64,000 nucleotides of DNA. Origin: Aegilops tauschii subsp. strangulata. Taxonomy: Eukaryota > Streptophyta > Magnoliopsida > Poales > Poaceae. Of this stretch, positions 1 to 9,713 are shown piece by piece (the first letter of the stretch is position 1; every line of letters starts with the position of its first letter). The stretch spans positions 154,753,148 through 154,817,147 of the forward strand of contig NC_053040.3 in assembly GCF_002575655.3 (NCBI RefSeq), read 5' to 3'. Below the pieces are notes generated by a model that saw only the letters and a list, made by a program, of their open reading frames with translations, did no database searches and had not been told where the DNA came from. Position numbers and translations under genes: made by a program.

Positions 1-365
1 ATTTCCAACTCATATTTCATATGTTTTGAAGAAGTCATTTTATCTTCTCATGAAAATCATTGAGTTGCATAAAGTTTCTGAATTGGAATTTTTTTCCAAA
101 TGAAATTCAAATCTTTTCAAAAACCCTTTTCATTTTAGATGGAAGAAGTCATATTATCTTCACTCTAGGGTTTTATGATGAAATGAATTTGAATTCATGG
201 AGACCATAAATGCAAAATGAAAGTTTGGGAAAGTCCTTTTATTCCCTCTCATTTAACTTTCAAAAAGCTTCAAATTTCACACAATTTCACACAGGCAATC
301 AAATAATCAATCAAAACTATTTATTTATTATAACATTCCAAAATTTAGAATTTTGGGATGTTACA
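1..365. mobile_element. End of an unidentified LTR retrotransposon or solo LTR
   Basis: AT-rich sequence without coding capacity that ends in GGGATGTTACA at 354-365. This is the TG..CA style end of LTRs that begin TGTAACATCCC, so it can be a left or a right terminus and the orientation is undecided. The last 32 bases (334-365) form an imperfect palindrome around a TTTAGAA centre. Directly downstream the Athila gag region starts, so this element either inserted into Athila or Athila is truncated here. Its other end lies outside the window. I could not assign a family. Confidence 0.5.
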
Positions 366-408
366 AAAAATTTATATAGTGTGCTGAAATTTACTGTCAC
401 TCGTTACT

Positions 409-1434
409 ATGGAAAATAATCCTTTGAGGGGCTTGTTCGAGGTATCTTCACCCCGACTAGTAGAGCAAAGAGTTGCTCCTCAACCTACTGAACCTACTGA
501 AAATGTTTACTTTGAAATTCCTTCGGGTATGATAGAGAAACGCTAGCTAATCCTTTTACAGGAGATGGAACATTACATCCCGATATGCACCTAATCTATG
601 TGGATGAAGTTTGTTGATTATTTAAGCTTGCAGGTATGCCCGAGGATGTTATCAAGAAAAGGTATTCCCTTTATCTTTGAAGGGAAAGGCATTGACATGG
701 TTTAGGCTATGTGATGATATTGAATCATGGAACTACAACCGATTGAAATTGGAATTTCATCAGAAGTTTTACCCTATGCATCTTGTTCATCATGATCGTA
801 ATTATATATATAATTTTTGGCCTCGCGAAGGAGAAAGCATCGCTCAAGCTTGGGGGAGGCTTAATTCAATGTTATATTCATGCCCCAATCATGAGCTCTC
901 AAGAGAAATGATTATTCAAAATTTTTATGCTCGACTTTCTCTCAATAATCGCTCCATGCTCGATACTTCTTGTACTGGATCTTTTATGATGAAGACTAGT
1001 AATTCAAATGGGATTTATTGGAAAGAATTAAACGCAACTCTGAAGATTGGCATCTCGAGGAAGGTAAGGAGTCAGGTATAACACCTAAGTTTGATTGTGT
1101 TAAATCTTTTATGGATACCAATGTTTTCCGTGAATTTAGCACTAAATATGGACTTGACTCTGAGATAGTAGCTTCTTTCTGTGAATCCTTTGCTACTCAT
1201 GTTGATCTCCCTAAGGAGAAGTGGTTTAAATATAATCCTCCCATTGAAGTAAAAGTAGTTGCACCTATTGAAGTTGAAGAAAAGACTATCACTTATAATG
1301 ATCCTGTCGTTCCTACCGCTTATATTGTGAAACCACCTTTCCCTGTTAGAATAAAGGATCATGCTAAAGCTTCAACTGTGGTTCGTAAGAGTAATGCTAG
1401 AACATCAACAACCTCTGAGAAAATTAAAGTTTAA
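409..1434 (+). pseudogene. Athila gag, broken
   Basis: Gag would form the virus-like particle. An ATG at 409 opens a frame that stops at 544-546 (TAG). Gag-like coding resumes in another frame over about 600-1000, with the retrotransposon gag core including ALTWFRLCDDIESWN and FHQKFYP. It shifts frame again near 997-1003 and continues to a stop at 1432-1434 that lies in the same frame as the downstream protease. So there is at least one premature stop, two frameshifts and a stop at the gag-pol border. I saw no zinc knuckle. Athila gag-pol is normally one long frame, so these are decay rather than programmed recoding. Confidence 0.8.
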
Positions 1435-1446
1435 CCTAGTATTGCT

Positions 1447-2283
1447 ATGGTTAAGGATCTCTTGGTCGTTAGTATTAATGGGCAAGTTATTTATTTCTGT
1501 AATGAAGCTGCTAGAATTGCTAGACCCAATACTAAAAATAAACATAGACCTGTTGTAGGCATGCTTGTTGTTTCTGTTAAAATAGGAGATCATTGTTATC
1601 ATGGCTTATGTGATATGGGTGCTAGTGCGAGTGCAATACCTCATTCCTTATACAAAGAAATTATGCATGATATTGCACCTGCTGAGATAGAGGATATAGA
1701 TGTTACAATTAAGCTTGCCAATAGAGATACTATTTCACCAATTGGGATTGTAAGAGATGTTGAAGTCTTGTGTGGGAAAGTTAAATATCCTACTGATTTT
1801 CTTGTTCTTGGTTCCCCACAAGATGACTTTTGTCCCATTATATTTGGTAGACCCTTCTTGAATACTGTTAATGCTAGGATAGATTGCGAAAAGGATATTG
1901 TTACTGTTGGTTTAGGGGATATGTCTCATGATTTTAATTTTGCTAAATTTCATAGACAACCTCATGATAAAGAATTGCCTAATAAAGATGAAATTATTGG
2001 TCTTGCTTCTATTGCCATGCCTCCTAATGATCCTTTAGAGCAATATTTGCTAGACCATGAAAATGATATGTTTATGAATGAAAGAAGGGAAATAGATGAA
2101 GTATTCTTTAAACAGGGACCTATTTTGAAACACAACTTGCCTGTTGAAATTCTAGGGGATCCTCCTCCACCCAAGGGTGATCCCGTGTATGAGCTTAAAC
2201 CATTACCTGATACTCTTAAATATGCTTATCTCGATGAAAAGAAGATATATCCTGTTATTATTAGTGCTAACCTTTCGGAGTAG
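1447..2283 (+). pseudogene. Athila pol, aspartic protease section
   Basis: An open segment of 278 codons starting at an ATG at 1447, in frame with the end of gag and with the rest of pol. The retropepsin active site reads CDMGAS (Asp at about residue 56 of the segment), the D-x-G-A-S form typical of Athila rather than DTGS, followed by a beta-strand region with FGRPFLNT at about 134-141. It would cleave the gag-pol polyprotein. The segment ends in an in-frame TAG at 2281-2283 and a second TAG lies at 2377-2379, separating it from reverse transcriptase. Both are in the same frame as the flanks, which suggests point mutations rather than indels. Confidence 0.8.
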
Positions 2284-3867
2284 GAAGAAGAGAAATTATT
2301 GAAAACTCTAAAGAAGCATCGTGCTGCTATTGGATATACTCTTGATGATCTTAAGGGCATTAGTCCCACTCTATGCTAGCACAAAAGAAAATTGGAGAAA
2401 GACGCTAAACCGGTTGTTGATCAGCAACGACGGTTAAATCCTAAGATGAAAGAAGTGGTTAGAAATGAAATACTAAAGCTTCTGGAGGCAGGTATAATTT
2501 ATCATGTTGCTGATAGTCAGTGGGTAAGTCCTATCCATTGTGTCCCTAAGAAGGGAGGTATTACTGTTGTTCCTAATGATAAAGATGAATTGATCCCGCA
2601 AAGAATTGTTACAAGTTATAGAATGGTAATTGATTTCCGCAAATTGAATAAAGCTACTAGAAAAGATCATTACCCTTTACCTTTTATTGATCAAATGCTA
2701 GAAAGATTATCCAAACATACACATTTTTTCTTTCTGGACGGTTATTCTGGTTTCTCTCGAATACCTGTGTCAAAAGAGGATCAGGAAAAGACCACTTTTA
2801 CTTGCCCTTTCGGTACCTTTGCTTATAGACGTATGCCTTTTGGTTTATGTAATGCACCTGCTACCTTTCAAATATGTATGACTGCTATATTCTCTGACTT
2901 TTGTGAAAAGATTTTTGAGGTTTTCATGGATGATTTCTTCGTGTATGGAACTTCTTTTGATGATTGCTTAAGCAACCTTGACCGAGTTTTGCAGAGATGT
3001 GAAGAAACTAATCTTGTCTTGAATTGGGAGAAGTGCCACTTTATGGTTAATGAAGGTATTGTCTTGGGGCATAAAATTTCTAAAAGAGGTATTGAAGTTG
3101 ATAAAGCTAAAGTTGATGCTATTGAGAAGATGCCATGTCCTAAGGACATCAAAGGTATAAGAAGTTTCCTTGGTCATGCCAGTTTTTATAGGAGGTTCAT
3201 TAAAGACTTCTCTAAAATCTCTAGGCCTCTGACTAATCTCTTACAAAAAGATGTTCCTTTTGTCTTTGATGATGATTGTGTAGAAGCATTTGAAATACTT
3301 AAGAAAGCCTTGATTTCTGCACCTATTGTTCAGCCACCTGATTGGAATTTACCCTTTGAAATTATGTGTGATGCTAGTGATTATGCTGTAGGTGCTGTTC
3401 TAGGACAAAGAGTTGATACGAAATTAAAGGTTATCCAATATGCTAGTAAAACTCTAGACAGTGCCCAGAGAAATTATGCTACTACTGAAAAGGAATTTTT
3501 AGCAGTTGTATTTGCTTGTGATAAGTTCAGACCTTCTATTGTTGATTCTAAAGTAACTGTTCACACTGATCATGCTACTATTAAATATCTTATGGAAAAG
3601 AAAGATGCTAAACCTAGACTTATTATATGGGTTCTCTTGCTACAAGAATTTGATTTGCATATTATTGATAGAAAGGGAGCTGAGAACCCCGTTGTAGACA
3701 ACTTGTCTAGGTTAGAGAATGTTCTTGATGACCCACTACCAATTGATGATAGCTTCCCTGATGAACAATTAACCATCATAAATGCTTCTCGTACTGCTCC
3801 ATGGTATGCTGATTATGCCAATTACATTGTTGCTAAAATTGTACCACCTAGTTTCACATATCAGTAA
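2284..3867 (+). pseudogene. Athila pol, reverse transcriptase and RNase H
   Basis: Same frame as the protease. Reverse transcriptase motifs occur in order: PKKGG near 2545, [11 protein letters not shown] near 2620, FLDGYSGF (first catalytic Asp) near 2735, [11 protein letters not shown] near 2840 and the FMDD box near 2928, a Met-variant of YxDD usual in Athila. RNase H follows with [13 protein letters not shown] near 3370, TTEKEFLAV near 3483 and [10 protein letters not shown] near 3565. All catalytic acidic residues I can place are present. Defects are the in-frame stops at 2281-2283, 2377-2379 and 3865-3867. This enzyme would copy the element RNA into cDNA. Confidence 0.88.
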
Positions 3868-5139
3868 AAGAAAAAGTTTTTCTATGATTTAAGACATGAC
3901 TTCTGGGATGACCCACACCTTTATAAAGAAGGAGTAGATGGTGTTATTAGACGTTGTGTACCTGAGCATGAACAGGAACGGATCCTACGCAAGTGTGACT
4001 TCGAGGCTTATGGAGGACACCATGCTGGAGATAGAATTGCGCATAAGGTATTGCAATCCGGTTTTTATTGTCCTACTCTTTTTAAGGACGCCCGTAAGTT
4101 TGTTTTGTCTTGTGATGAATGTCAAAGAATTGGTAATATTAGTAGACGTCAAGAAATGCCTATGAACTATTCACTTGTTATTGAACCATTTGATGTTTGG
4201 GACTTTGATTATATGGGACCGTTTCCTTCCTCTAATGGGTATACACATATTTTAGTTGCTGTTGATTATGTTACTAAGTGGGTAGAAGCTATTCCAACTA
4301 GTAGTGCTGATCATAACACCTCTATTAAGATGCTTAAAGAAGTTATTTTTCCGAGGTTTGGAGTCCCTAGATACTTAATGACTGATGGTGGTTCACATTT
4401 TATTCATGGCGCCTTTCGTAAAATGCTTGCTAAGTACGATGTTAATCATATAATTGCATCTCCTTACCATCCACAATCTAGTGGTCAAGTAGAACTAAGT
4501 AATAGGGAGATTAAATTAATTTTGCAAAAGACTGTTAATAGATCTAGAAAGAATTGGTCCAAAAAACTTGATGATGCATTATGGGCCTATAGAACTGCAT
4601 ATAAAAATCCTATGGGTATGTCTCCGTATAAAATGGTTTATGGAAAAGCATGTCACTTACCTCTCGAACTAGAACATAAGGCATATTGGGCCATTAAAGA
4701 GCACAATTATGATTTCAAACTTGCCGGTGAGAAGAGACTATTTGACATTAGCTCACTTGATGAATGGAGAACCCAGGCCTATGAGAACGCCAAACTGTTT
4801 AAACAAAAAGTTAAAAGATGGCATGACAAAAGGATACAAAAGCGTGAGTTTAATGTAGGTGATTATGTTCTGCTATACAACTCTCATTTAAGATTTTTTG
4901 TAGGAAAACTTCTCTCTAAATGGGAAGGCCCTTACGTTATCAAGGAGGTCTATCGTTCTGGTGCCATAAAAATCAACAACTTCGAAGGCACAAATCCAAA
5001 GGTGATGAACGTTCAAAGAATCAAACATTATATCTCAGGTAATCCCATAAATGTTGAAACTAATGTTATTGAAACTGTAACCCCGGAGGAATACATAAGG
5101 GACACTTTCCAGAACGTTTCAGACTCCAAAAAGGAATAG
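3868..5139 (+). pseudogene. Athila pol, integrase
   Basis: Continues the pol frame after the stop at 3865-3867 and stays open to 5139. The N-terminal HHCC zinc finger is visible (HHAGDR near 4020, then CDECQRIG near 4111). The catalytic core has the first Asp in DFDYMGPF near 4200, the second in MTDGGSHF near 4378 and the Glu in [12 protein letters not shown] near 4485; the last two are 36 residues apart, the DD35E spacing. A basic C-terminal region with KWEGPYVI follows. It would insert cDNA into the genome. This section alone looks undamaged. No chromodomain is seen, in line with a non-chromovirus lineage. Confidence 0.88.
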
Positions 5140-5450
5140 GTATGTGGTACGGTAAGTAAACCGACTCCAAAACAGTTCTAATAGCAATTTTTCTCTGTTT
5201 TGGAATATTTAAGAAAATAGGAAAATAAGAAGTAGTACGAAAGGGACACGAGGCATCCACGATGGTGGAGAGCGCGCCCCCTGCCTCGTGGGCACCTCGA
5301 TCGTGTGCCCCCTGGACTCTGTTTTCTTGCACGATACTTCTTTTGGTCGATAAAAATTCATTATATAATCTCCCGAAGGTTTTGACCACCGTACCATGAC
5401 ACAATCCTCTGTTTTTGTTTTGAGTTGTTTCTACTGCAGATTAGAGCAAG
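5140..5450 (+). other. Spacer between pol and extra ORF, with a stem-loop
   Basis: Non-coding. Around 5247-5290 there is an inverted repeat (CACGAGG ... CCTCGTG) with a GC-rich loop containing GCGCGCCCC. The same motif recurs in the 3' LTR at 7733-7772 and in the solo LTR at 23498-23549, so it appears to be a family signature rather than chance. Confidence 0.5.
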
Positions 5451-5870
5451 ATGTCTTCTCAAGACTCCGACGGAGAGAGCTATGTCTCACATCTCATTGC
5501 TGACCCAAAGACCTATGGGGACCTATCTCCTTATGGTCGAACTACGGATGATGAGGAGGATGCTCATTTGATGAGGATCGATGATTCAAGTTTGGAGGAG
5601 AAGGATGTTCCTCTACCTCAACCTGGGGATATGCACGTGAAGTTCAAGAAGTCTAGTCTCCCTAAGAGGGCTAACCGGTCTAATAACCGATCTATTCCTT
5701 CTCATTTTCGGCAGAAAAGTAAAGGAGATTTATGTGACAAAATCTTGAAGCTGGAATTGGAGGTCGATGATTTAAAGGAGGAAATTGCTCTCCTCCATTA
5801 CAATATGAAAAAGCTGAAGGCACAATTGTCATCACCACCGCCATCTTCTTCACCACCAAAGGAGAACTGA
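5451..5870 (+). CDS. Athila extra ORF (ORF3), coiled-coil protein of unknown function
   Basis: An intact 139-codon frame starting with ATG at 5451, about 310 bases after pol, where some Athila elements have an envelope-like gene. The product has an acidic N-terminal half (DDEEDAH, SSLEEKD), a short basic patch (KFKKSSLPKRANRS at about 64-77), a likely coiled coil at about 92-127 with leucines in heptad spacing, and a Pro/Ser tail. I see no signal peptide and no membrane segment, so it is not an envelope protein. Being intact beside broken gag and pol is notable but could be chance given its size. Function unknown; the coiled coil suggests self-association or RNA binding. Confidence 0.6.
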   Translation: MSSQDSDGESYVSHLIADPKTYGDLSPYGRTTDDEEDAHLMRIDDSSLEEKDVPLPQPGDMHVKFKKSSLPKRANRSNNRSIPSHFRQKSKGDLCDKILKLELEVDDLKEEIALLHYNMKKLKAQLSSPPPSSSPPKEN

Positions 5871-6928
5871 GTATCGGGTATGGGCACTCCCCTTGCAACA
5901 GCCAAGCTTGGGGGAGGTGCCCCGGTATCGTATCACCATCACACTTCTATCTTTACCATTTTTCTTAGTTTGATCCTTTTGGTAATATCTTGATCTAGTA
6001 GAATAAAGTTTTAGTATGATCTAGTTTTGAGTTTTGCTTTATGATCCTTCTATGTAATCGAGTCCGTGAGCTATATATAATAAAGATTAGTTGTGAGTCG
6101 AGGGCTTTGCTATCTTGCTATGATCTTGGAAGAGAAAAAGAAAGAATAAAAAGAAATAAAGAGATCATATTGATCTTATGGAGAGTAATGACTTCACATA
6201 TAAAGAGTATGATGAATAAAAGTTGTTGAGAGTTGACAAACATAGTTTTGGTCATCGTTGCAATTAATAGGAAGTAATAAAGAAAGAGAGGTTTTCACAT
6301 ATAAATATACTATCTTGGACATCTTTTATGATTGTGAGCACTCATTAAAATATGACATGCTAAAAAGTTGATGTTGGACAAGGAAGACAACGTAATGGGC
6401 TATGTTTTCTTACATCCGAAATAAATTATATTGTCATGGATCATCCAACATGTTGAGCTTGCCTTTCCCCCTCATGCTAGCCAAATTCTTTGCACCAAGT
6501 AGAGATACTACTTGTGCTCCCAAATATCCTTAAACCCGGTTTTGCCATGAGAGTCCACCATATCTACCTATGGATTGAGTAAGATCCTTCAAGTAAGTTG
6601 TCATTGTTGCAAGCAATAAAAATTGCTCTCTAAATAAGTATGATTGATTAGTGTGGAGAAAATAAGCTTTATACGAGCTTGTCATATGGAAGAAACAAAA
6701 GCGACGGATGCATAATAAAGGTCCCTATCACAAGTGGCAATATAAAGTGACGTTCTTTTGCATTAAGATTTTGTGCATCCAACCATAAAAGCACATGACA
6801 ACCTCTGCTTTCCTCTGTGAAGGGCCTATCTTTTATTCTTGTCTTATACCTTATACAAGAGTCATGGTGATCTTCACCTTTCCTTTTTACACTTCATATT
6901 TTGGCAAGCACTACGTGTTGGAATGATC

Positions 6929-6931
<3 letters not shown>

Positions 6932-6975
<44 letters not shown>
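6932..6975. repeat. (TA)n microsatellite
   Basis: About 22 uninterrupted TA units inside the Athila 3' internal region. It is likely to be length-polymorphic. Confidence 0.95.
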
Positions 6976-6977
<2 letters not shown>

Positions 6978-7439
6978 AATTGGATGTGGGTTTTCATAAA
7001 GCATTATTGTTGACGTTACCCTTGAGGTAAAGGGTTGGGAGGCAAAACTATAAGCCCCTATCTTTCTCTTTGTCCGATTAAAACTTCATACCCATAAGTA
7101 TTGTGTGAGTGTTAGCAATTGTGAAAGACTAAAAGATAGCTGAGTATGTGGACTTGCTGAAAAGCTCTTATATTGACTCTTTCCGATGTTATGATAACTT
7201 GCAATTGCTTCAACGACTGAGATTAGTTTGTTAGTTTTCAATGAAGTTTCTGATTCATACTTTACATTGTGAATAGATTGTTACTTTAGCATAAGAAATC
7301 ATATGACAAAATATATATTGCTATTTTAAGAATGATCATGATGCCCTCATGTCCATATTTTATTTTATCGACACCTCTATCTCTAAACATGTGGACATAT
7401 TTTTTGATATCGGCTTCCGCTTGAGGACAAGCGAGGTCT

Positions 7440-7452
7440 AAGCTTGGGGAGT
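7440..7452 (+). promoter_or_regulatory. Polypurine tract of the Athila element
   Basis: AAGCTTGGGGAGT immediately upstream of the LTR start TGATACG. By position it is the plus-strand primer for reverse transcription. Confidence 0.75.
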
Positions 7453-8960
7453 TGATACGTCCATTTTGCATCATGCTTTTATATCAGTATTTATTGCATT
7501 ATGGGCTGTTATTACACATTATGTCATAATACTTATGCCTTTTCTCTCTTATTTTACAAGGTTTACATGAAGAGGGAGAATGCCGGCAGCTGGAATTCTG
7601 GGCTGGAAAAGGAGCAAATATTAGAGACCTATTTTGCACAACTCCAAAAGTCCTGAAACTCCATGAAAGTCAGTTTTGGAATATATTAAAAATATCAGGC
7701 AAAGAAAGCACGAGAGGGGGGCCACCCAACGTCCACGAGGGTGGGGGCGCGCCCTACCCCCCTGCCTCGTGGGCCACCTAGCAGCCCCCCGATGCCCATA
7801 TTCTAGTATAAGGTGTCTTCTGCCCTAGAAAAAATCAGAAGGAAGCTTTCGGGACAAAGCGCCGCCGTCACGAGGCGGAACCTGGCGAAACCAATCTAGG
7901 GCTCCGGCGGAGCTATTTTTCCAGGGAAACATCCCTCCAGGAGGGGGAAATCGTCACCATCGTCATCACCATCGATCCTCTCATCGGGAGGGGTTCAACC
8001 TCCATCAACATCTTCACCAACACCATCTCCTCTCAGACCCTAGTTCATCTCTTGTATCCGATCTTTGTCTCAAAACCTCATATTGGTACCTGTGGGTTGC
8101 TAGTAGTGTTGATTACTCCTTGTAGTTGATGCTAGTTGGTTTGTTCGGTGGAAGATCATATGTTCAGATCCTTTATGCATATTAATACCCCTCTGATTAT
8201 GAACATGAATATGATTTGTGAGTAGTTACGTTTGTTCCTGAGGACATGGGAGAAGTCTTGTTATAAGTAGTCATGTGAATTTGGTATTCGTTCGATATTT
8301 TGATGAGATGTATGTTGTCTTTCCTCTAGTGGTGTTATGTGAACATCGACTACATGACACTTCACCATTGTTTGGGCCTACAGGAAGGCATTGGGAAGTA
8401 ATAAGTAGATGATGGGTTGCTAGAGTGACAGAAGCTTAAACCCTAGTTTATGCGTTGCTTCGTAAGGGGCTGATTTGGATCCATATGTTTCATGCTATGG
8501 TTAGGTTTACCTTAATTCTTCTTTCATAGTTGCGGATGCTTGCGAGAGGGGTTAATCATAAGTGGGATGCTTGTCCAAGGAAGGGCAATACCCAAGCACC
8601 GGTCCACCCACATATCAAACTATCAAAGTAACGAACGCGAATCATATGAGCATGATGAAAACTAGCTTGACGATAATTCCCATGTGTCCTCAGGAGCGCT
8701 TTCCTTTATATAAGAGTTTGTCCAGGCTTATCCTTTGCTACAAAAAGGATTGGGCCACCTTGCTGCACCTTGTTTACTTTTGTTACTTGTTACTCGTTAC
8801 AAATTACCTTATCACAAAACTATCTGTTACCGATAATTTCAGTGCTGGCAGAGAATACCTTGCTGAAAACTGCTTATCATTTCCTTCTGCTCCTCGTTGG
8901 GTTCGACACTCTTACTTATCGAAAGGACTACGATAGATCCCCTATACTTGTGGGTCATCA
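7453..8960 (+). mobile_element. Athila 3' LTR (1508 bp)
   Basis: Starts TGATACGTCCATTTTGC right after the polypurine tract and ends CTTGTGGGTCATCA at 8960, giving TG..CA ends. It has the GC-rich stem-loop CCACGAGG ... CCTCGTGG at 7733-7772 typical of this family. There is no coding content. The sequence after 8960 changes abruptly to GC-rich, non-repeat-like DNA. The TSD cannot be checked because the 5' LTR is absent. Confidence 0.85.
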
Positions 8961-9262
8961 GCGAGGAAGAAGGGGTCAGTGGCCCTCCCACACAGGCGCT
9001 GGGTGAAAGAGAACAGCGCAGCCGACAGTGGATTGCCTCCCTCGCCGAAGGCGATAGAGTGAACGCTGCACCTCCTCCCCTTCCCGATGCGATGAGATCC
9101 GGACGGCTCCTTCACCGGCTGTGAGGGGGGGGGGAGAGACAGAGGCGAACATAGTCTTGTTTAGATCGGGTGAAGAGGGTGTGTGTGTATATATATATAT
9201 ATATGTAGTGCGGCGAGAGTGTGGAGAGTGCAAACCCTAGCGAACAAGCGCTGAGGCTCCAG
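8961..9262 (-). pseudogene. Possible host-gene 5' end, truncated by Athila
   Basis: On the minus strand this reads like a plant gene start: a TATA box (9263-9272), a 5' leader with GCTAGGGTTTGCACTCTCC, a CA/TA-rich stretch, then an ATG at 9152 opening a frame that closes at about 8976. The sequence stops at the Athila LTR end at 8960, so downstream exons would have been displaced beyond the window. The short open frame (about 58 codons, Arg/Ser/Gly-rich) matches no family I know and could equally be untranslated leader or spliced exon. This is inference from promoter-like architecture; it could instead belong to another mobile element. Confidence 0.3.
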
Positions 9263-9272
9263 CTTATATAGT
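9263..9272 (-). promoter_or_regulatory. TATA box of the possible minus-strand gene
   Basis: Minus strand reads ACTATATAAGC. A leader-like sequence begins about 30 bases downstream, and the Stowaway MITE ends directly upstream. No expression evidence is available. Confidence 0.4.
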
Positions 9273-9273
9273 A

Positions 9274-9596
9274 CTCCCTCCTTTCCGGTTCATAGGGCTT
9301 ATCTTAAAAATTTAGTTTTTCCATTTTATAAGGCTCAATTTGGTTGTTTCCCATCACATGTTCAGATTCCAAGGTGCATTAAATCATTGCATGCAAGTAT
9401 TAATAGAAAATTGACCAATGCATGTACTTTATGTTTGCATGCATTGCAATTAATGCATTGATAAACATAATTTTTTGAGGAAAACAAGAGCATTAATTAG
9501 GTGCTTGTGCAAACTACAAAAAGTATTCCACCACTTACCATCTACCTTGGTTGGTGAGATTTTTGAATTGAGCCCTATAAATCGGAAAGGAGGGAG
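9274..9596. mobile_element. Stowaway-like MITE (Tc1/mariner)
   Basis: A 323-bp non-coding element with terminal inverted repeats CTCCCTCCTTTCCGGTT and the complement AATCGGAAAGGAGGGAG, flanked by TA on both sides (9272-9273 and 9597-9598), the TSD of Stowaway elements. CTCCCTCC ends are diagnostic for this superfamily in grasses. It sits right against the TATA box of the possible minus-strand gene. Confidence 0.88.
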
Positions 9597-9636
9597 TACT
9601 ACATATATAGTACGGATTGAGCTCCGGTGCCTTAAC

Positions 9637-9713
9637 TGCACCTGCCTTTGGCTGTATGACAGGTGGGCCAGCCACATGTTGGGCCCACCTGCATACACCC
9701 AAAGGCAGGTGCA
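9637..9713. repeat. Near-perfect hairpin, small foldback element or miRNA-like precursor
   Basis: Two 33-base arms, 9637-9669 and 9681-9713, are reverse complements apart from one mismatch and one bulge. They are separated by an 11-base loop. Each arm starts or ends with TGCACCTGCC or its complement. The stem would fold strongly as RNA. It may be a tiny MITE, but I see no clear TSD. Confidence 0.7.

Larger units (their letters stand above)
5871..7452 (+). other. Athila non-coding 3' internal region
   Basis: About 1.6 kb without convincing coding sequence between the extra ORF and the 3' LTR. It contains AAGCTTGGGGGAGGT at 5904-5918, nearly the same as the polypurine tract next to the LTR, and a TA microsatellite at 6932-6975. 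Short AT-rich open frames here have no recognisable motif. Confidence 0.6.
366..8960 (+). mobile_element. Athila-type Ty3/gypsy LTR retrotransposon, 5' truncated
   Basis: The internal region and 3' LTR of an Athila-lineage (WHAM/Sabrina-like) element. The order is gag, aspartic protease, reverse transcriptase, RNase H, integrase, an extra ORF, a long non-coding stretch, a polypurine tract and a 3' LTR. That order and the D-x-GAS protease and FMDD reverse transcriptase motifs fit the Athila clade. The 5' LTR and PBS are missing; the left edge abuts a foreign LTR end at 365. Gag carries stops and frameshifts. Pol remains in one frame from 1447 to 5139 with three in-frame stops, so the copy is dead but moderately young. 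The family name is from memory of LTR starts and is less sure than the clade. Confidence 0.85.
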
